Assembly: GCF_000708205.1 (NCBI RefSeq)
Contig: NW_014575552.1
Location: 186,001 to 250,000, forward strand
From: Mixia osmundae IAM 14324
Lineage: Eukaryota; Basidiomycota; Mixiomycetes; Mixiales; Mixiaceae
Length of the DNA: 64,000 nt
Direction: 5' to 3'
Positions within the stretch are counted from its first letter, which is position 1; each line of letters begins with the position of its first letter. Made by a program: the position numbers and the translations under genes. Below, one piece after another: positions 54,324 through 64,000 of this stretch. The notes beneath the pieces were generated by a model that ran no database searches, was not told the origin of the DNA, and saw only the letters and a list, made by a program, of their open reading frames with translations.

Positions 54324-56601
54324 ATGGATCAGGAAATGAAGGACGTCGCCTGCTTGACCAGACAGTGGGACCTGCCGACCGCCCTGTATCCACTGACTCC
54401 GCTAGCTATACCTCGATGGACCAAGTTTGCATTGACAAAAGGCGGTATCGGTACGGCCATCGCAACGCGCTCGCACCTCGCTGAGAGTGAAGATGAGCTC
54501 ATGTTCTTGGCCGATGAACACATCGTCATACTTACAGAGCTACCGAGTCATGTGCGGCCTCTCTCTGTCGCATCGACGCTCGATGAAGAAGCGCAAGAGC
54601 CTCGCTTATATTATCTTGTAAGTGAGCCTTTGAGGGGCTGGGCGCGGCCTGACATGCTTGCAGGGCTACTGTCTCGTAAGCGATGGGCACTGTCGTACGT
54701 GTGTGCAGCTCTGACTCGTGCACTGACAGGGCGTGATCGGTATTGTCGACGCAAGATCAATCGAGATCCAAGGCAAACTCAAGCGGCCGTACTTCACACG
54801 CAGAGCACCGAGCACTCCCGTCATCCTGAATTCGACAAATCTGCACGTCACACCTGTCACTGAGCAGTCTGATCTGTCGCTATGTCCGAGCGAAGCTGCA
54901 TCAATGCTCGCTTCACCCCAGTGTGCCAGTCCAGAGCAGCCAGCATTTAGCAAGTCCCCAGAAGCTCTGCTTCCTCCCACACGCTTTCATGAGCTACACG
55001 ACAGCGATGCCACCGCTGTCGTGACAGTCATTGCCCCAGACGAGCAATCCTTCGTCGATCTTATGCTCGCCGATACATCAGACGTCCGGCGCTCCGCGGC
55101 GAAAGAAATCCGCGACGAATGGTACTTAGACAAACTCGCTGCGGAAGCTGTGGATCTTCTCAGGCCGTCGACAGGCGACTTTCTGCCAGCCCTTTCGCCG
55201 CTCGACGAACTGCTCTCAGTCACACAACGGCAGCAAGTGCATCAGCCAGCCCAAGGTCTCCGGCGCTGTCATTCATTCTCAGAAGTGAAGCAGTCGACCT
55301 CTTCGAGTCTTGCGCTGCCACCTCGTCAGCTCAAACGACGATCTCGGTCTTTCTGTGAGCAGTCAGCACGATGTGACTCTGCTCGAGCCGTGTCGCCTTC
55401 CTCGTCGCGCTGCATTGAGCCGCCGATGTTCTCGGCGGATATCTCAGTTATCTCGACAGCCCAGACATTATTTCAAAGTCACGAACAGGATACCAGCTTC
55501 GATTTTGTGCACTCGCCTACCATATCAGACGGCGACCCGAGCGAGATAAACGCTGTCAACTTTCCTTGCGTAGCGCTCGAGTCGAAGCGATCTTTGCGCA
55601 AGTCTGCAAGTTTCAGATCATTATTGACCAAGCGACCATCCTTTCTCCGAACCGAACCAGCAAGTAAATCACATAGATCATCGTCGCATAAGCGCACAGG
55701 ATCGGTGGCATCAAGCTATGTGGCTATGAATACGAGCAAAATTCAGAATGTCTCAAAACTCGAGCAATCGTGGCTCAAGGCCATTAAGCAAAGTCCGGCA
55801 ACGACGAAAGCTTCGCGGCCTATGCGTACAATGACTCGCAAGGGCCTGCCGAGCTCGATACGTGGTGTTGTCTGGTCTTATCTGGCAGAAACCCATCGAT
55901 TCGCTCGACCTGGTCTCTTCGACAAGCTCGACAAGCTCCCGCCGCCTTTGTGCTGGAGTGACATTGAAAAAGACCTCAACAGGAGCTTGTCAGCCAGGTT
56001 CGCAACGACGACGAGCGTAGCAGAGGGGCATGTCGACCTCGCTCGCGTCCTCAAAGCTTTTGCGCATCACCTGCCTCATATTGGCTACTGTCAAGGATTG
56101 GGTTTGATTGTCAATTGCTTCCTGCGCCAGATGCCGGCAGAAGATGCTTTCTGGCTTCTTGTCGCTCTTGTGGAGTCCTACCTGCCAGACTACTACTCGA
56201 CGAGCATGTCGGGCATCAAAGTCGATGCCGCCATCTTGGGCAAGCTTTTGGCAAAGACGGACCCGAAACTTGCGTGCCAGATGGCAAAGCAGAAGATCTT
56301 TCTCTCCATGTTTCTGACACCTTGGCAACTTCCTCTGTTTGTCAGCATCCTGCCCGAAGAGACACTGGTTCGCGTGCTCGATATCTTCTTCTTCGAAGGC
56401 AGGGAGACGCTTCTGCGGGTTTCAACTGCGCTTCTCGAGCTCAACAGGCTAGACTTGCTCGACGCAAAGTCGGAAATGCTCATGGGACTCCTCCGACCGG
56501 CACCAGGAACGCTCAAATGTGACATCCTGATTCCCGCCATGTTTGCACAGCGATGGAAGAGCTCCCAGGTTCGTGCACTTCGCAAATCAGTGACAGCGTG
56601 A
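54324..56601 (+). CDS. SH3 and TBC domain Rab GTPase-activating protein
   Basis: Three exons (54324-54617, 54664-54675, 54730-56601) give 725 aa. Residues about 50-115 read as an SH3 domain (ESEDELMFLADEHIVIL; YYLGYCLGVIGIVDARSI). A long Ser-rich disordered region follows. The TBC domain occupies about residues 490-720: RKGLPSSIRGVVWSYL, CWSDIEKDLNRS with the arginine finger, HLPHIGYCQGLGLIVN with the glutamine finger, and FFFEGRETLLRVSTALL. Such proteins switch off Rab GTPases in membrane traffic, and SH3-TBC fusions are known in fungi. The middle exon is 12 nt and encodes GYCL, needed for the SH3 core; skipping it keeps frame, so it could be regulated. Confidence 0.9.
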
Positions 56602-56741
56602 CATCCCGCACGTGAGTAACCCGTCAGACTGTAGATTCACGCGGCCAGCACGAGCTTGAGAGTAGAGCGATTGGGATTGCAGCATGACATCTTTTTTTAT
56701 ATTTGCACATGACAGTCTGGAGATATTGCTATCGTCATCGA

Positions 56742-57360
56742 TCAGTACTCGGGATCCGAACGGGGTTGTTCAGTGCGGTCGAAGCCAGCATTGACGACGA
56801 GTGTTCGGCCGTCCATCTCGGCGCCATTGAATTTGGCGATGAGGGCTTCTTGGGTGCTCTTGTCGGCGACGCGCAAGAAACCGAAGCCTTTCGAGCGGCT
56901 CGGGTCGATGCGATCCATGACGACGGTGACGTCTGTCGGGTTGAACTCCTCGAAGAAGCCAGCGAGGTCGTTGTCTCTGACGGTCCAGGGCAGACCGGCA
57001 ACAAAGACTGTAAGTTTATTCAGCCTGACTGTTGAGCATATATTCAAGTCGAAGCGTACCTCTGGTATCTGAGGGAGTGCCCTGAGGCGCACGACGCTGG
57101 GGTCGGCTGCCGTAGCCGCCGCCTCCACGTCGATCGGAGTAGGAGCCTCCGCCGCCGCCTTGACGGTCGCCATAACCAGATCGGCCGCCGCCGCCGCGAC
57201 CCTCACGATCGCCATAGCCTCCACGAGACTGGTTGCCACCATAGCCTCCACGATCACCGCCATAGCCGCCACGCTCATCCTGTGGTATACCCAAGCATGA
57301 GCTCTTGTCCATTTTATGATGCCCTCTGAATTTTTGTCGAGCCAGAGATGAAACTGACAT
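56742..57360 (-). CDS. Glycine-rich RNA-binding protein with one RRM
   Basis: Two exons. The first (from ATG 57360) encodes a Gly/Arg/Tyr-rich tract with RGGYGGDRGG-type repeats. The second, after an intron with donor GTACGC and acceptor TTACAG, encodes one RRM: VFVAGLPWTVRDNDLAGFF (RNP2), RSKGFGFLRV (RNP1) and GAEMDGRTLVVNAG. In the usual fungal and plant arrangement the RRM comes first and the Gly tail last; here the order is reversed. Such proteins are RNA chaperones or splicing and stress factors. The exact start is uncertain, since the first 30 residues (MSVSSLARQKFRGHHKM) are not conserved in type. Confidence 0.82.
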
Positions 57361-57579
57361 CGTAGGCTCTGGTGGGCGTAGTCGAAAAGCTCATGCGAGC
57401 CAGAGACTGCGCGGGCACTCTGCTTGCACGCTGTAGCGATCTGATCATTGATATTGACATCTTTGTCGGGCGATAGAAATTTGCGAGTGACAAGCCGTCA
57501 AGGACTGCCGAGAGTGGGGGAGCAGCCGCTTCTTAAGCGCGACGTCGACAAGGCGCGCGGCGCTCGGTAGGCAGACCCG

Positions 57580-60366
57580 ATGGCAACTCCCTCAGAACCA
57601 GCACCTGCTGCGAGGCTGTCTCAAGATGTGGCAGAAGTACCGGCAAGTCATTCTTCTCAGCCATCGCTTGCTTCGACACCGCTGCTGCCAACGCTGAGCA
57701 AAGCGACGACGCACAACTTCAGCAGTGCTCTCTCGACTTGGAAGGGTCAGCTAACCCGCCCGATGTCTCCACAGCTGCTCACATGGATTGCACTCACCAG
57801 AGATCAACTTGACCGAGTTGCAGCGGACGCTTGACGCACGCGGGCTCGAAATCGTCGAGAACCAAAAGGAGAACATGGTCGGCCGCAAGCGACTGGCCGA
57901 GCAGACGAGGGGTCCGCTAGCGCCAAGTCTTACGTACATGAGCTCAGGCCAGAATGTTGTCAGAATTCCGCAAGGTGCCAGACGAGGAAAAGGCAACATC
58001 GTTCAAGGGACTCCTCAAAGGTTCGCCGGCGCGTCATAGACACCTTGGCTTGCCCTGATAGCACTTCACAACGATCAGCTTACCAGGCCGAAATTGACAT
58101 GCTCACGAAACGCTCAAAGATAGCAGAGACGGCGTTCCTGCATGTCTATAAACTGCTTGCCGAGGCGCCCGACCCATTTCCCTTGCTTGACGCGGCAGTG
58201 GTCAGCCCGTCATCTGTCAAGCCGCTTTAGCACTGACGAGTCGAGAGTAGGATCAAACGGCGAAAGCGTCAGAAGCTCGTGTTCTCGAGCTATCCCTGAA
58301 GAGGGCACAAGACGAGGCTGCCACGCTCAAAGCTCAGCTTGCAGAGGCTCAGGCGTCTGACAAGGAGCGTCGGAAACTGGCTGAACGCGCCGAAAAGCTA
58401 GAAAAGAAGGTGCGCCGCTTGCCCGCTCACATGTGGGGATCTGCCTTAAGCAGTAAGCGAGCGTACAGATGGACGATACGGTCAACGAGAAGGTAACGCA
58501 AAAGGAAGCAGAGCTTCATGCCATATACGATGAGCGGCTGAGGAACTATCAAGAAAGGCAAGTCGACGCGGGACGCCATGCTCGACGGTTTCGCTTGCTG
58601 TATGCTGACACGGTCATCTGCTTCAGAGAGCGAGATCTAGAGAGGCAGGCGACTATGGCGCGAGCTCAACTCCACGACTTGCGAAGCTCAAATGATACAA
58701 CGCAAGCTCAACTGATGAGTCACTCATCAAGAAGAGGTTCGTCAGCGCTAACATAGCTGTTCGCGAGCTCAACGCTGGTCGAGCAGATCAAGAATCACAA
58801 GCGCGTTCGGCAGAGATCGAGCTCATCAATGCCGATCTCGAGCGAGCCACTGCACGAGCAGCCGAAGTAGAGCGTCGCAATGTGAGGACAGTTCTGATCG
58901 GTGAAAGCTAGTCTGACGATCACGCAGGAGAAATTGCGCGCAGAAATCGAAGCACTCCGACTGGGGAGCGAGAGCGATGCAAAGCTGAAGAACCTTGAGC
59001 TGCAACTAGAAGAAACCCAATCCGAGACGAGTAGGCTACTCAAAAGCTTGGACAGTCAAAAAGAAGAAGCAGCACGAGCAGCGGATCTATCACTTGTTCG
59101 CCTCGAAGCGGGCCAAATGGAACGAGCCGCGCTCGAAGCAGAAATCGAGACTTTGCGACAGCGCCTTGCCAGTCACGACGACTATGACGAGGTCAAGCGA
59201 GAGCTAGAGATTATGAAGGCAAGACAGCTTGAACCGCGAGCGAGCAGCAAGCTAATTCGAAGCACAGTTTGTGGAGTTCAGCAGCTTGAACGACGAAGAT
59301 TTCAATGACGCAGGAAGCATGATTTCTTCGATGGAAATGCGACTGCCGAATCCCAACGCAGACAAGCCCGGCGCGAGCAAAGCGAGACCGCTCGAGCAAC
59401 TACTCATGCTCAAAAATAGGAAGCTTAGCGATCAGGTAACGGCACTTCGGGTAGCCCACGAAGATCTAGGGTCATCGGAGCGAGCTCTTCAGACAGAGCT
59501 AGTCGAAGCACAGACTCGGTTCGAAGAAGAGCGTGCCCTCAATGCTCGACTCGAAGCAGATCTCGCTCGCGTGAATGGTTCGAATAGCAATGATGCAGAG
59601 CCTCGCCTGTCGACGGGCAACGGACATGCGACGGAGGAGCCACTAGCGAGCCTCAGCTTGGGCAAACGAACAGTGTGTCGAACAGTACCCTAAGTAGAGC
59701 TCAGACTGACATGAAGTCAGGGCACGCCAACCGTCAACGGAAGTACTGCGGAAACGTCAATATTGCCCATCATCACGAGTCAGAGAGATCGCTTTCGACA
59801 GCGGAACACCGAGCTCGAAGAGGTCAGCAGAGCCATGAAGGCTGACAAGGTTCGCTCTGAAGTATGAGGACAACAGGAATTACGGCGCCAATTTGCCACA
59901 ATCTCAGAATTACGGAGCGAGCTCAAGACACTACAAGCCGACAACCTAAAGCTGTACGAGAAAGTACGATACTTGCAAAGCTACAAGGAAGATGCTGGCG
60001 CGAGCAGAACGGGTCTGGCATCCATCTTGCACCCGAAGCGCGACGAAGAGCTTGGCAAATACCGCGAGCGCTACGAGAACACGATCAATCCATTCGAGGC
60101 TTTCCGAGGCAGGGTGCGTCTGCTTGTCACCGAGGAGGAGCTAGAGTTTATACAAATGACAGGAGCAATCGCGAGCGATACAGGCACTCAATCCGATCGA
60201 AAAGATCCTGTTCGGTCTGTCCAGGCGGGTGCTCACCCATCGGCTCTCGCGCGCGCTCTTCGTAGCCTATGCCATCGCACTGCATCTCGTTGCGCTGAGC
60301 GCTCTGTATGGGTACTCGGAGACGACTGCCACAGTCATCCGCCCGCCCGATGACATGTCTGTTTGA
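57580..60366 (+). CDS. COY1: CASP / Coy1 golgin, Golgi membrane coiled-coil protein
   Basis: A gene of about ten exons. The start is a Ser/Pro lead, then [20 protein letters not shown] and [18 protein letters not shown], the conserved CASP N-terminus. Long coiled coils follow ([26 protein letters not shown]). The C-terminal CASP block has [36 protein letters not shown] and [14 protein letters not shown]. The last exon reads [18 protein letters not shown] and ends in one membrane helix ([20 protein letters not shown]), stop at 60366. CASP/Coy1 tethers intra-Golgi vesicles. The introns I resolved are all GT-AG; some middle junctions were not resolved. Confidence 0.88.
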
Positions 60367-60526
60367 TGATAGGTTGCTGTATGTATTGCATGATTGAAGG
60401 CGCACTCATATCGGAGCATTCTAGCGCGAGATGTGACAATAAATACGCCATTAAGTTACACGGGCTATAGCTACGAGCCTGACTTGCGATGCGATGTCTC
60501 ATCGAGAGAAGGCGGGGGCGGTATGA

Positions 60527-61128
60527 CTAGACGAAACATAGGAAAGAGCCGAAGACGGCAGTCAGACTGACGAGACTCAACGCCATCGTCAGTCCGCGCG
60601 GCAGCAGGATGTCCTTGTGCGCGCTCGATGCGGTAGGTGCTGTCGTTGCGCTAGACGTAGCAGGCGGTGTGCCCGAGGCTGTGAACTCCGGTCGCGTGTT
60701 AGATGATAGTACGACACCCCTGGTTCGATCCGATGTTAGCTTTTCAGTCCACAACGATGACGTGAACACATACGGCGTCGCGGAACTGAACGCAAAGTCT
60801 GATGTGACCGGTTGCGCAGAAGTAGGCAGACTGTGAGACAAAACAAGAGTCAGGACCGAGGTGGCGATGCGAAAAGGCAGTCGACTCACGCAGTAGAAGT
60901 AGTTGCAAAAGGCGCTACTGCGCCCGTCGCTGTGTCACTAGCGACGCTGTTGATGACGCCATTCACCGTGCCTGCGGCTGACGAAACAGCAGACAAAAGT
61001 GAAGGATCGGCAGATTCGCCGGCATAGGTGTACACCAGCGGCGGGAAGGGGGCCGCTGTTTGCGCTGATACGTGTAGACTAAGTAGTAGGGAAGCCAGCA
61101 AGGTGAGCAAGGCTGTCCGTGATATCAT
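60527..61128 (-). CDS. Secreted or GPI-anchored Ser/Thr/Ala-rich protein
   Basis: Two exons from ATG 61128. The signal peptide is MISRTALLTLLASLLLSLHV followed by SAQ. After a short unique segment the protein is Ser/Thr/Ala-rich. It ends in a hydrophobic tail (LPRGLTMALSLVSLTAVFGS) right at the C-terminus, as in a GPI-anchor signal or tail anchor. The intron has donor GTGAGT and acceptor CTCACAG; another possible intron (GTGTCG...TTCACAG near 60688-60727) was not decided. The protein is likely a small cell-wall or surface protein. No family recognised. Confidence 0.7.
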
Positions 61129-61446
61129 TTTGGCTATGTCAGATCGTCTGAGACAGTCTCGAGACACAAAAAGGCGGCGGGCAGGCGACGTTGCCTCACA
61201 GTCTCGATGATCGCCTCAGTGTCAACAACGCTCTGCTGGACGATGCCGATCACCGTGTCGAGAGCCTGATGTGGTGTCTGCTGCAGTCCGAGACCCTTCA
61301 GCTTTTGGCAGGTCGATTCTGAGCGGGGTAGGCTTCAATTGGCCGGTTTTATTTTGAAGCGCCACGTGTCAGCGCCTCCTGATCTGCACACGTCGCACGA
61401 ATTGCTTTGAGCTTTGGCCTTTGCAGCGGTCGCAGCAGCGCTGACG
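61129..61446. other. Divergent intergenic region
   Basis: 318 bp between the starts of the secreted-protein gene and the multispanning membrane-protein gene. No gene or structure recognised; presumably promoters. Confidence 0.5.
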
Positions 61447-62854
61447 ATGAGCTCGCTTGCAGCGTCCCGTCGGAGGACCTCGTCGGGCGCGAGCAACCAT
61501 CAGCCTGGTACATCGTCTGACAGGCTTCGGCAGCATGTAGCCAGCTACGGGAGCTTAGCCCCCGCGCCTAATCACAGCAGCCTGCTCCTGGCTAGCAGCC
61601 GCAGGGCGCCCTCGAGCGAAAGAGGCAGGCATCTGACACGCGAAGCCCAACTCATCAAAGAGAGCCAAGAAGAGAGCGAGACCTTGAGGGCGGACACTTT
61701 ATCGCCTGTCTCGTCGAGACCTCAGTCGCATCACACCCAAGGAGAAGACGATTTCCAGGACCTGCCCTCATTCGGCACGTTCAGGATCATCCATCAGACT
61801 CTCGGCGTAGCGCTCTCCGCCATCATATTCTGTGGCTTAGCTTTGCCTCCCTTGTTCGGCTGGCCGCCTCGAGGTTCAAGCAAGCGTCAATTTTACTATC
61901 CGCTCTTGCCGCAATTTGTGCAGGTGAGCACCCCGGGTGCATGCGAATGACCGCTCACCTCGCGCAGCTAGCGATTGGCGCGACGGCGTGGCTTGCGACA
62001 GAAGGCTTGAGAAAGCCACTCTTGCGTGCCCTCACCTTCGACAGCCCTGCTACAGTGCCGCACAAGCAGAGTCAGCGCGCAATGACCTGGCTCTGTCAAG
62101 CGCTGCCCCTCGTCGGTCATACTGTCTGTCTCGAGCTGTTCAGACTGTTTGCCATCTGGCTTGGCTTCAACCTCTCCTCATCCGTCGACCGCGATAAAGA
62201 CAAGCATGAGCATCCACCGAATAGCTTCTTTCGAGCTTATTACCTCGGACTCGGCTGGGCCTTGGCGGAGCTCATCATCAAGACTCTCGACTTTTTGCGC
62301 GCAGTAGATCTATACGAAGACGTACTACCGGCAGACGATGAAGAAGTGTATTGGGAGCAGATAGAACCTGAACAGACGGCTGCAACGCCCGGCGCAGCAC
62401 AGCGCACGACCTCACCTCGCTTTGAACTCGTGGATGGCAGCGTAGACGAGTGGGATCTCGATCTCAACGTTCGCGCTAGCAAGAGGAGAGCCATCGGCGC
62501 TGCGTTCGGCGTACATCTTTATGAGCTTCCTCTCATGCTCATCATGCTCTGGCGACTGGACTCGTGAGTCGGGCCCTGCGTTTCAGGGTCCTGATGGGAC
62601 TGACCTTTCATTGCAGCGCACTGCTCGCTCTAGCGTTCACGATCGCACTCTCGCTGCCGTTCAGCCCTGTACCCCACGTCTTTACCGCACCTCTGTCAAT
62701 TATGTGGCCTGCCGTGGCTATTCTTCATATCATTCTATCGATCATTTGGTCACTTCATGTACCCAAGCTCGGCATCGCTGCTGTCAGTTATATGACGCTC
62801 ATAATCTCACTCATGTCCGTCTACGGGTGTCTTTCTTACGATATGATGTGCTGA
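61447..62854 (+). CDS. Multispanning membrane protein of unknown function
   Basis: Three exons: 61447-61923, 61968-62563 and 62617-62854. About 160 disordered, Ser/Arg-rich cytosolic residues come first. Then follow hydrophobic helices: TLGVALSAIIFCGLALPPLF, LAIGATAWLATEG, LPLVGHTVCLELFRLFAIWL, YYLGLGWALAELIIK, VHLYELPLMLIMLWRL, ALLALAFTIALSLPF, MWPAVAILHIILSIIW and GIAAVSYMTLIISLMSVYG. An acidic loop (EDVLPADDEEVYWEQIEPEQ) lies between helices 4 and 5. Introns are GTGAGC...GCGCAG and GTGAGT...TTGCAG. The layout fits a conserved fungal organelle or plasma-membrane protein, but I recognise no family. Confidence 0.82.
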
Positions 62855-62991
62855 CAAAGCCCACAGAGCATACTTTGGGGCACTGGCGAGCTATGGCGCC
62901 TTGGCCTGAAGAAGCCTGTGCTGCCCCTCTGTTCACGACGTTTGTAGTGCAACCTATATTGTCTCTGTTGTCCGCACACATATGCAATACG

Positions 62992-64000
62992 CTAACGACC
63001 GAAGCAGTGAGCATGCATGACCCGGCCATCTCGCATAATGACGATCGATTTCTGCTCCGTCTCGGGCTGCCGAGGTGCAGCGCCCCAATCGACCTCCTTG
63101 CCTTTGAGCGACATCTTTGGTGATTGAAGCGACTTTTGACTTGCTTGAGAGACCATGCTCAATGCACGGGGCCGGATGAGATCAAAGTCGCTCTCCTGCT
63201 TGCGCTCGACAAGCTCTGACTGACACACACTGCAGACTCGAGAGCGACTTCGCCAGCCCAGTTCACGCTCGACGAAGAGCAGTTCGGTCTGGTCCCAGAC
63301 GTCTTGCGCCGTCAGATTGCTCGTGGCAGTCAAAAGATCGGTTTCCGAGCGACATGTATCGATCATTGTGCTTACTACCGTCCGGAACGCCGAATATTGG
63401 ATACCCGCACTGCTCGACCTTGACCGAGATAGATCCTCGATCAGCTGACGCATTAGGGCAGGCAGGGCGACTCGTTGACGTGTTGCATTGGCAACGAGCG
63501 CGAGTAGGGCCTGATTGAGCACACTAGTCGTCAGCGAATACAGTTCGCCCTTCGAGCTGGTAGATGCAGCTGTGCTCATGATCGACGAGAGCAGCGCGTG
63601 CCAAGCATCAGTCGCTGCTTGCTCTTGATCATCTGCGGCGCAAACTTCGCAAGCCACTTTGCAAGCCTGTCCGATGAGCGCCTCGCCGTCACCATACGCG
63701 TCTGACAGAGGATCTGTCGCGTGCTCCATACACCAGCTGAAAGTAGTGAGTGCAGCTGCGCTGCCTCGGAGCCGGTGACTGAGCCAGACAGAGGCGTCGT
63801 AGACGTTGTGGCTGCGGCAAATCTCCTGCGCATGCACTGTGGCCGCTCGCGAGTGATATGTGAGGTATTGCAGCACTTCGCCTGGGTCGTATTCGCAGAG
63901 ATCATCCAAGAACTGATCCTGATATTGTGGCTCGAGCTGAACAATACCAGCGACGTCTGGTAAAGGGTTGTCAAGATCGTCAAGCGGATGTAACAGAGCT
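62992..64000 (-). CDS. VPS8: VPS8-like vacuolar sorting protein, C-terminal part (cut by right edge)
   Basis: One long frame is open from the right edge to a stop at 62992, about 336 aa. It reads DDLCEYDPGEVLQYLTYHS, NVYDASVWLSHRLRGSAAAL, helical repeats, then a RING-like end: CSVCQSELVERK...IVIMRDGRVMHAHCFGR. The alpha-solenoid followed by a degenerate C-terminal RING, with LCEYDPxxVLxY, resembles Vps8 of the CORVET tethering complex, which binds Rab5 on endosomes. The related Vps41/Pep5 proteins have similar layouts, so the exact identity is moderately sure. The 5' part lies outside the window. Confidence 0.7.
   Translation of the reverse strand, partial: ALLHPLDDLDNPLPDVAGIVQLEPQYQDQFLDDLCEYDPGEVLQYLTYHSRAATVHAQEICRSHNVYDASVWLSHRLRGSAAALTTFSWCMEHATDPLSDAYGDGEALIGQACKVACEVCAADDQEQAATDAWHALLSSIMSTAASTSSKGELYSLTTSVLNQALLALVANATRQRVALPALMRQLIEDLSRSRSSSAGIQYSAFRTVVSTMIDTCRSETDLLTATSNLTAQDVWDQTELLFVERELGWRSRSRVCSVCQSELVERKQESDFDLIRPRALSMVSQASQKSLQSPKMSLKGKEVDWGAAPRQPETEQKSIVIMRDGRVMHAHCFGR

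Overview
The window reads as gene-dense nuclear DNA of a fungus. Evidence: many short introns (mostly about 41-65 nt) with branch sites like CTGAC/CTAAC, genes packed on both strands with gaps often under 150 bp, and clear fungal orthologues (Pol3, Top1, eIF3c/Nip1, Utp21, Trm44, Imp2, Rbx1, Atp5, Coy1/CASP, a Vps8-like protein). Gene structures and the unrecognised families suggest a basidiomycete, and a compact Pucciniomycotina genome such as Mixia would fit; that placement is inference, not shown.

Layout. 1-5.6 kb: 5' part of a mitochondrial carrier (ORT1-like), a possible tetraspan membrane protein, an unresolved 1.4-kb stretch, and a truncated Ty1/copia gag fragment with a tandemly doubled gag domain. 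5.6-22 kb: LisH-WD40 protein, CorA-like transporter, double GST-kappa protein, sirtuin, eIF3c, DNA polymerase delta catalytic subunit, Trm44, THOC7-like protein, NDUFA4/B12D-like subunit. 22-36.5 kb: a 900-aa disordered protein, Rbx1, a DsbA-fold protein, a secreted barwin-fold protein, D-aminoacyl-tRNA deacylase, Imp2, Mri1, a TRIR-like small protein, topoisomerase I and ATP synthase OSCP. 36.5-49.6 kb: Utp21, a 1759-aa disordered protein, a Sec14-like protein, an SDR dehydrogenase and a 0.75-kb imperfect inverted repeat. 49.6-64 kb: MFS phosphate-type transporter, Ubl-BAG membrane co-chaperone, an inverted and internally deleted copy of the transporter, SH3-TBC RabGAP, Gly-rich RRM protein, Coy1/CASP golgin, a secreted Ser/Thr-rich protein, a multispanning membrane protein and the 3' end of a VPS8-like gene cut by the window edge.

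Most genes are housekeeping and do not form one pathway; neighbours are arranged as divergent or convergent pairs with very little spacer. The most striking property is in splicing. Eight introns can be read in frame only as GC-AG introns, an 8-nt micro-exon is needed to keep the transporter in frame, two 12-nt exons occur, and a few introns appear to be only 31-34 nt. Compaction extends to a start-start pair that could share a CATG palindrome and a stop-stop pair that shares CTAG. No bacterial-type operon, CRISPR array, rRNA or tRNA gene was recognised.
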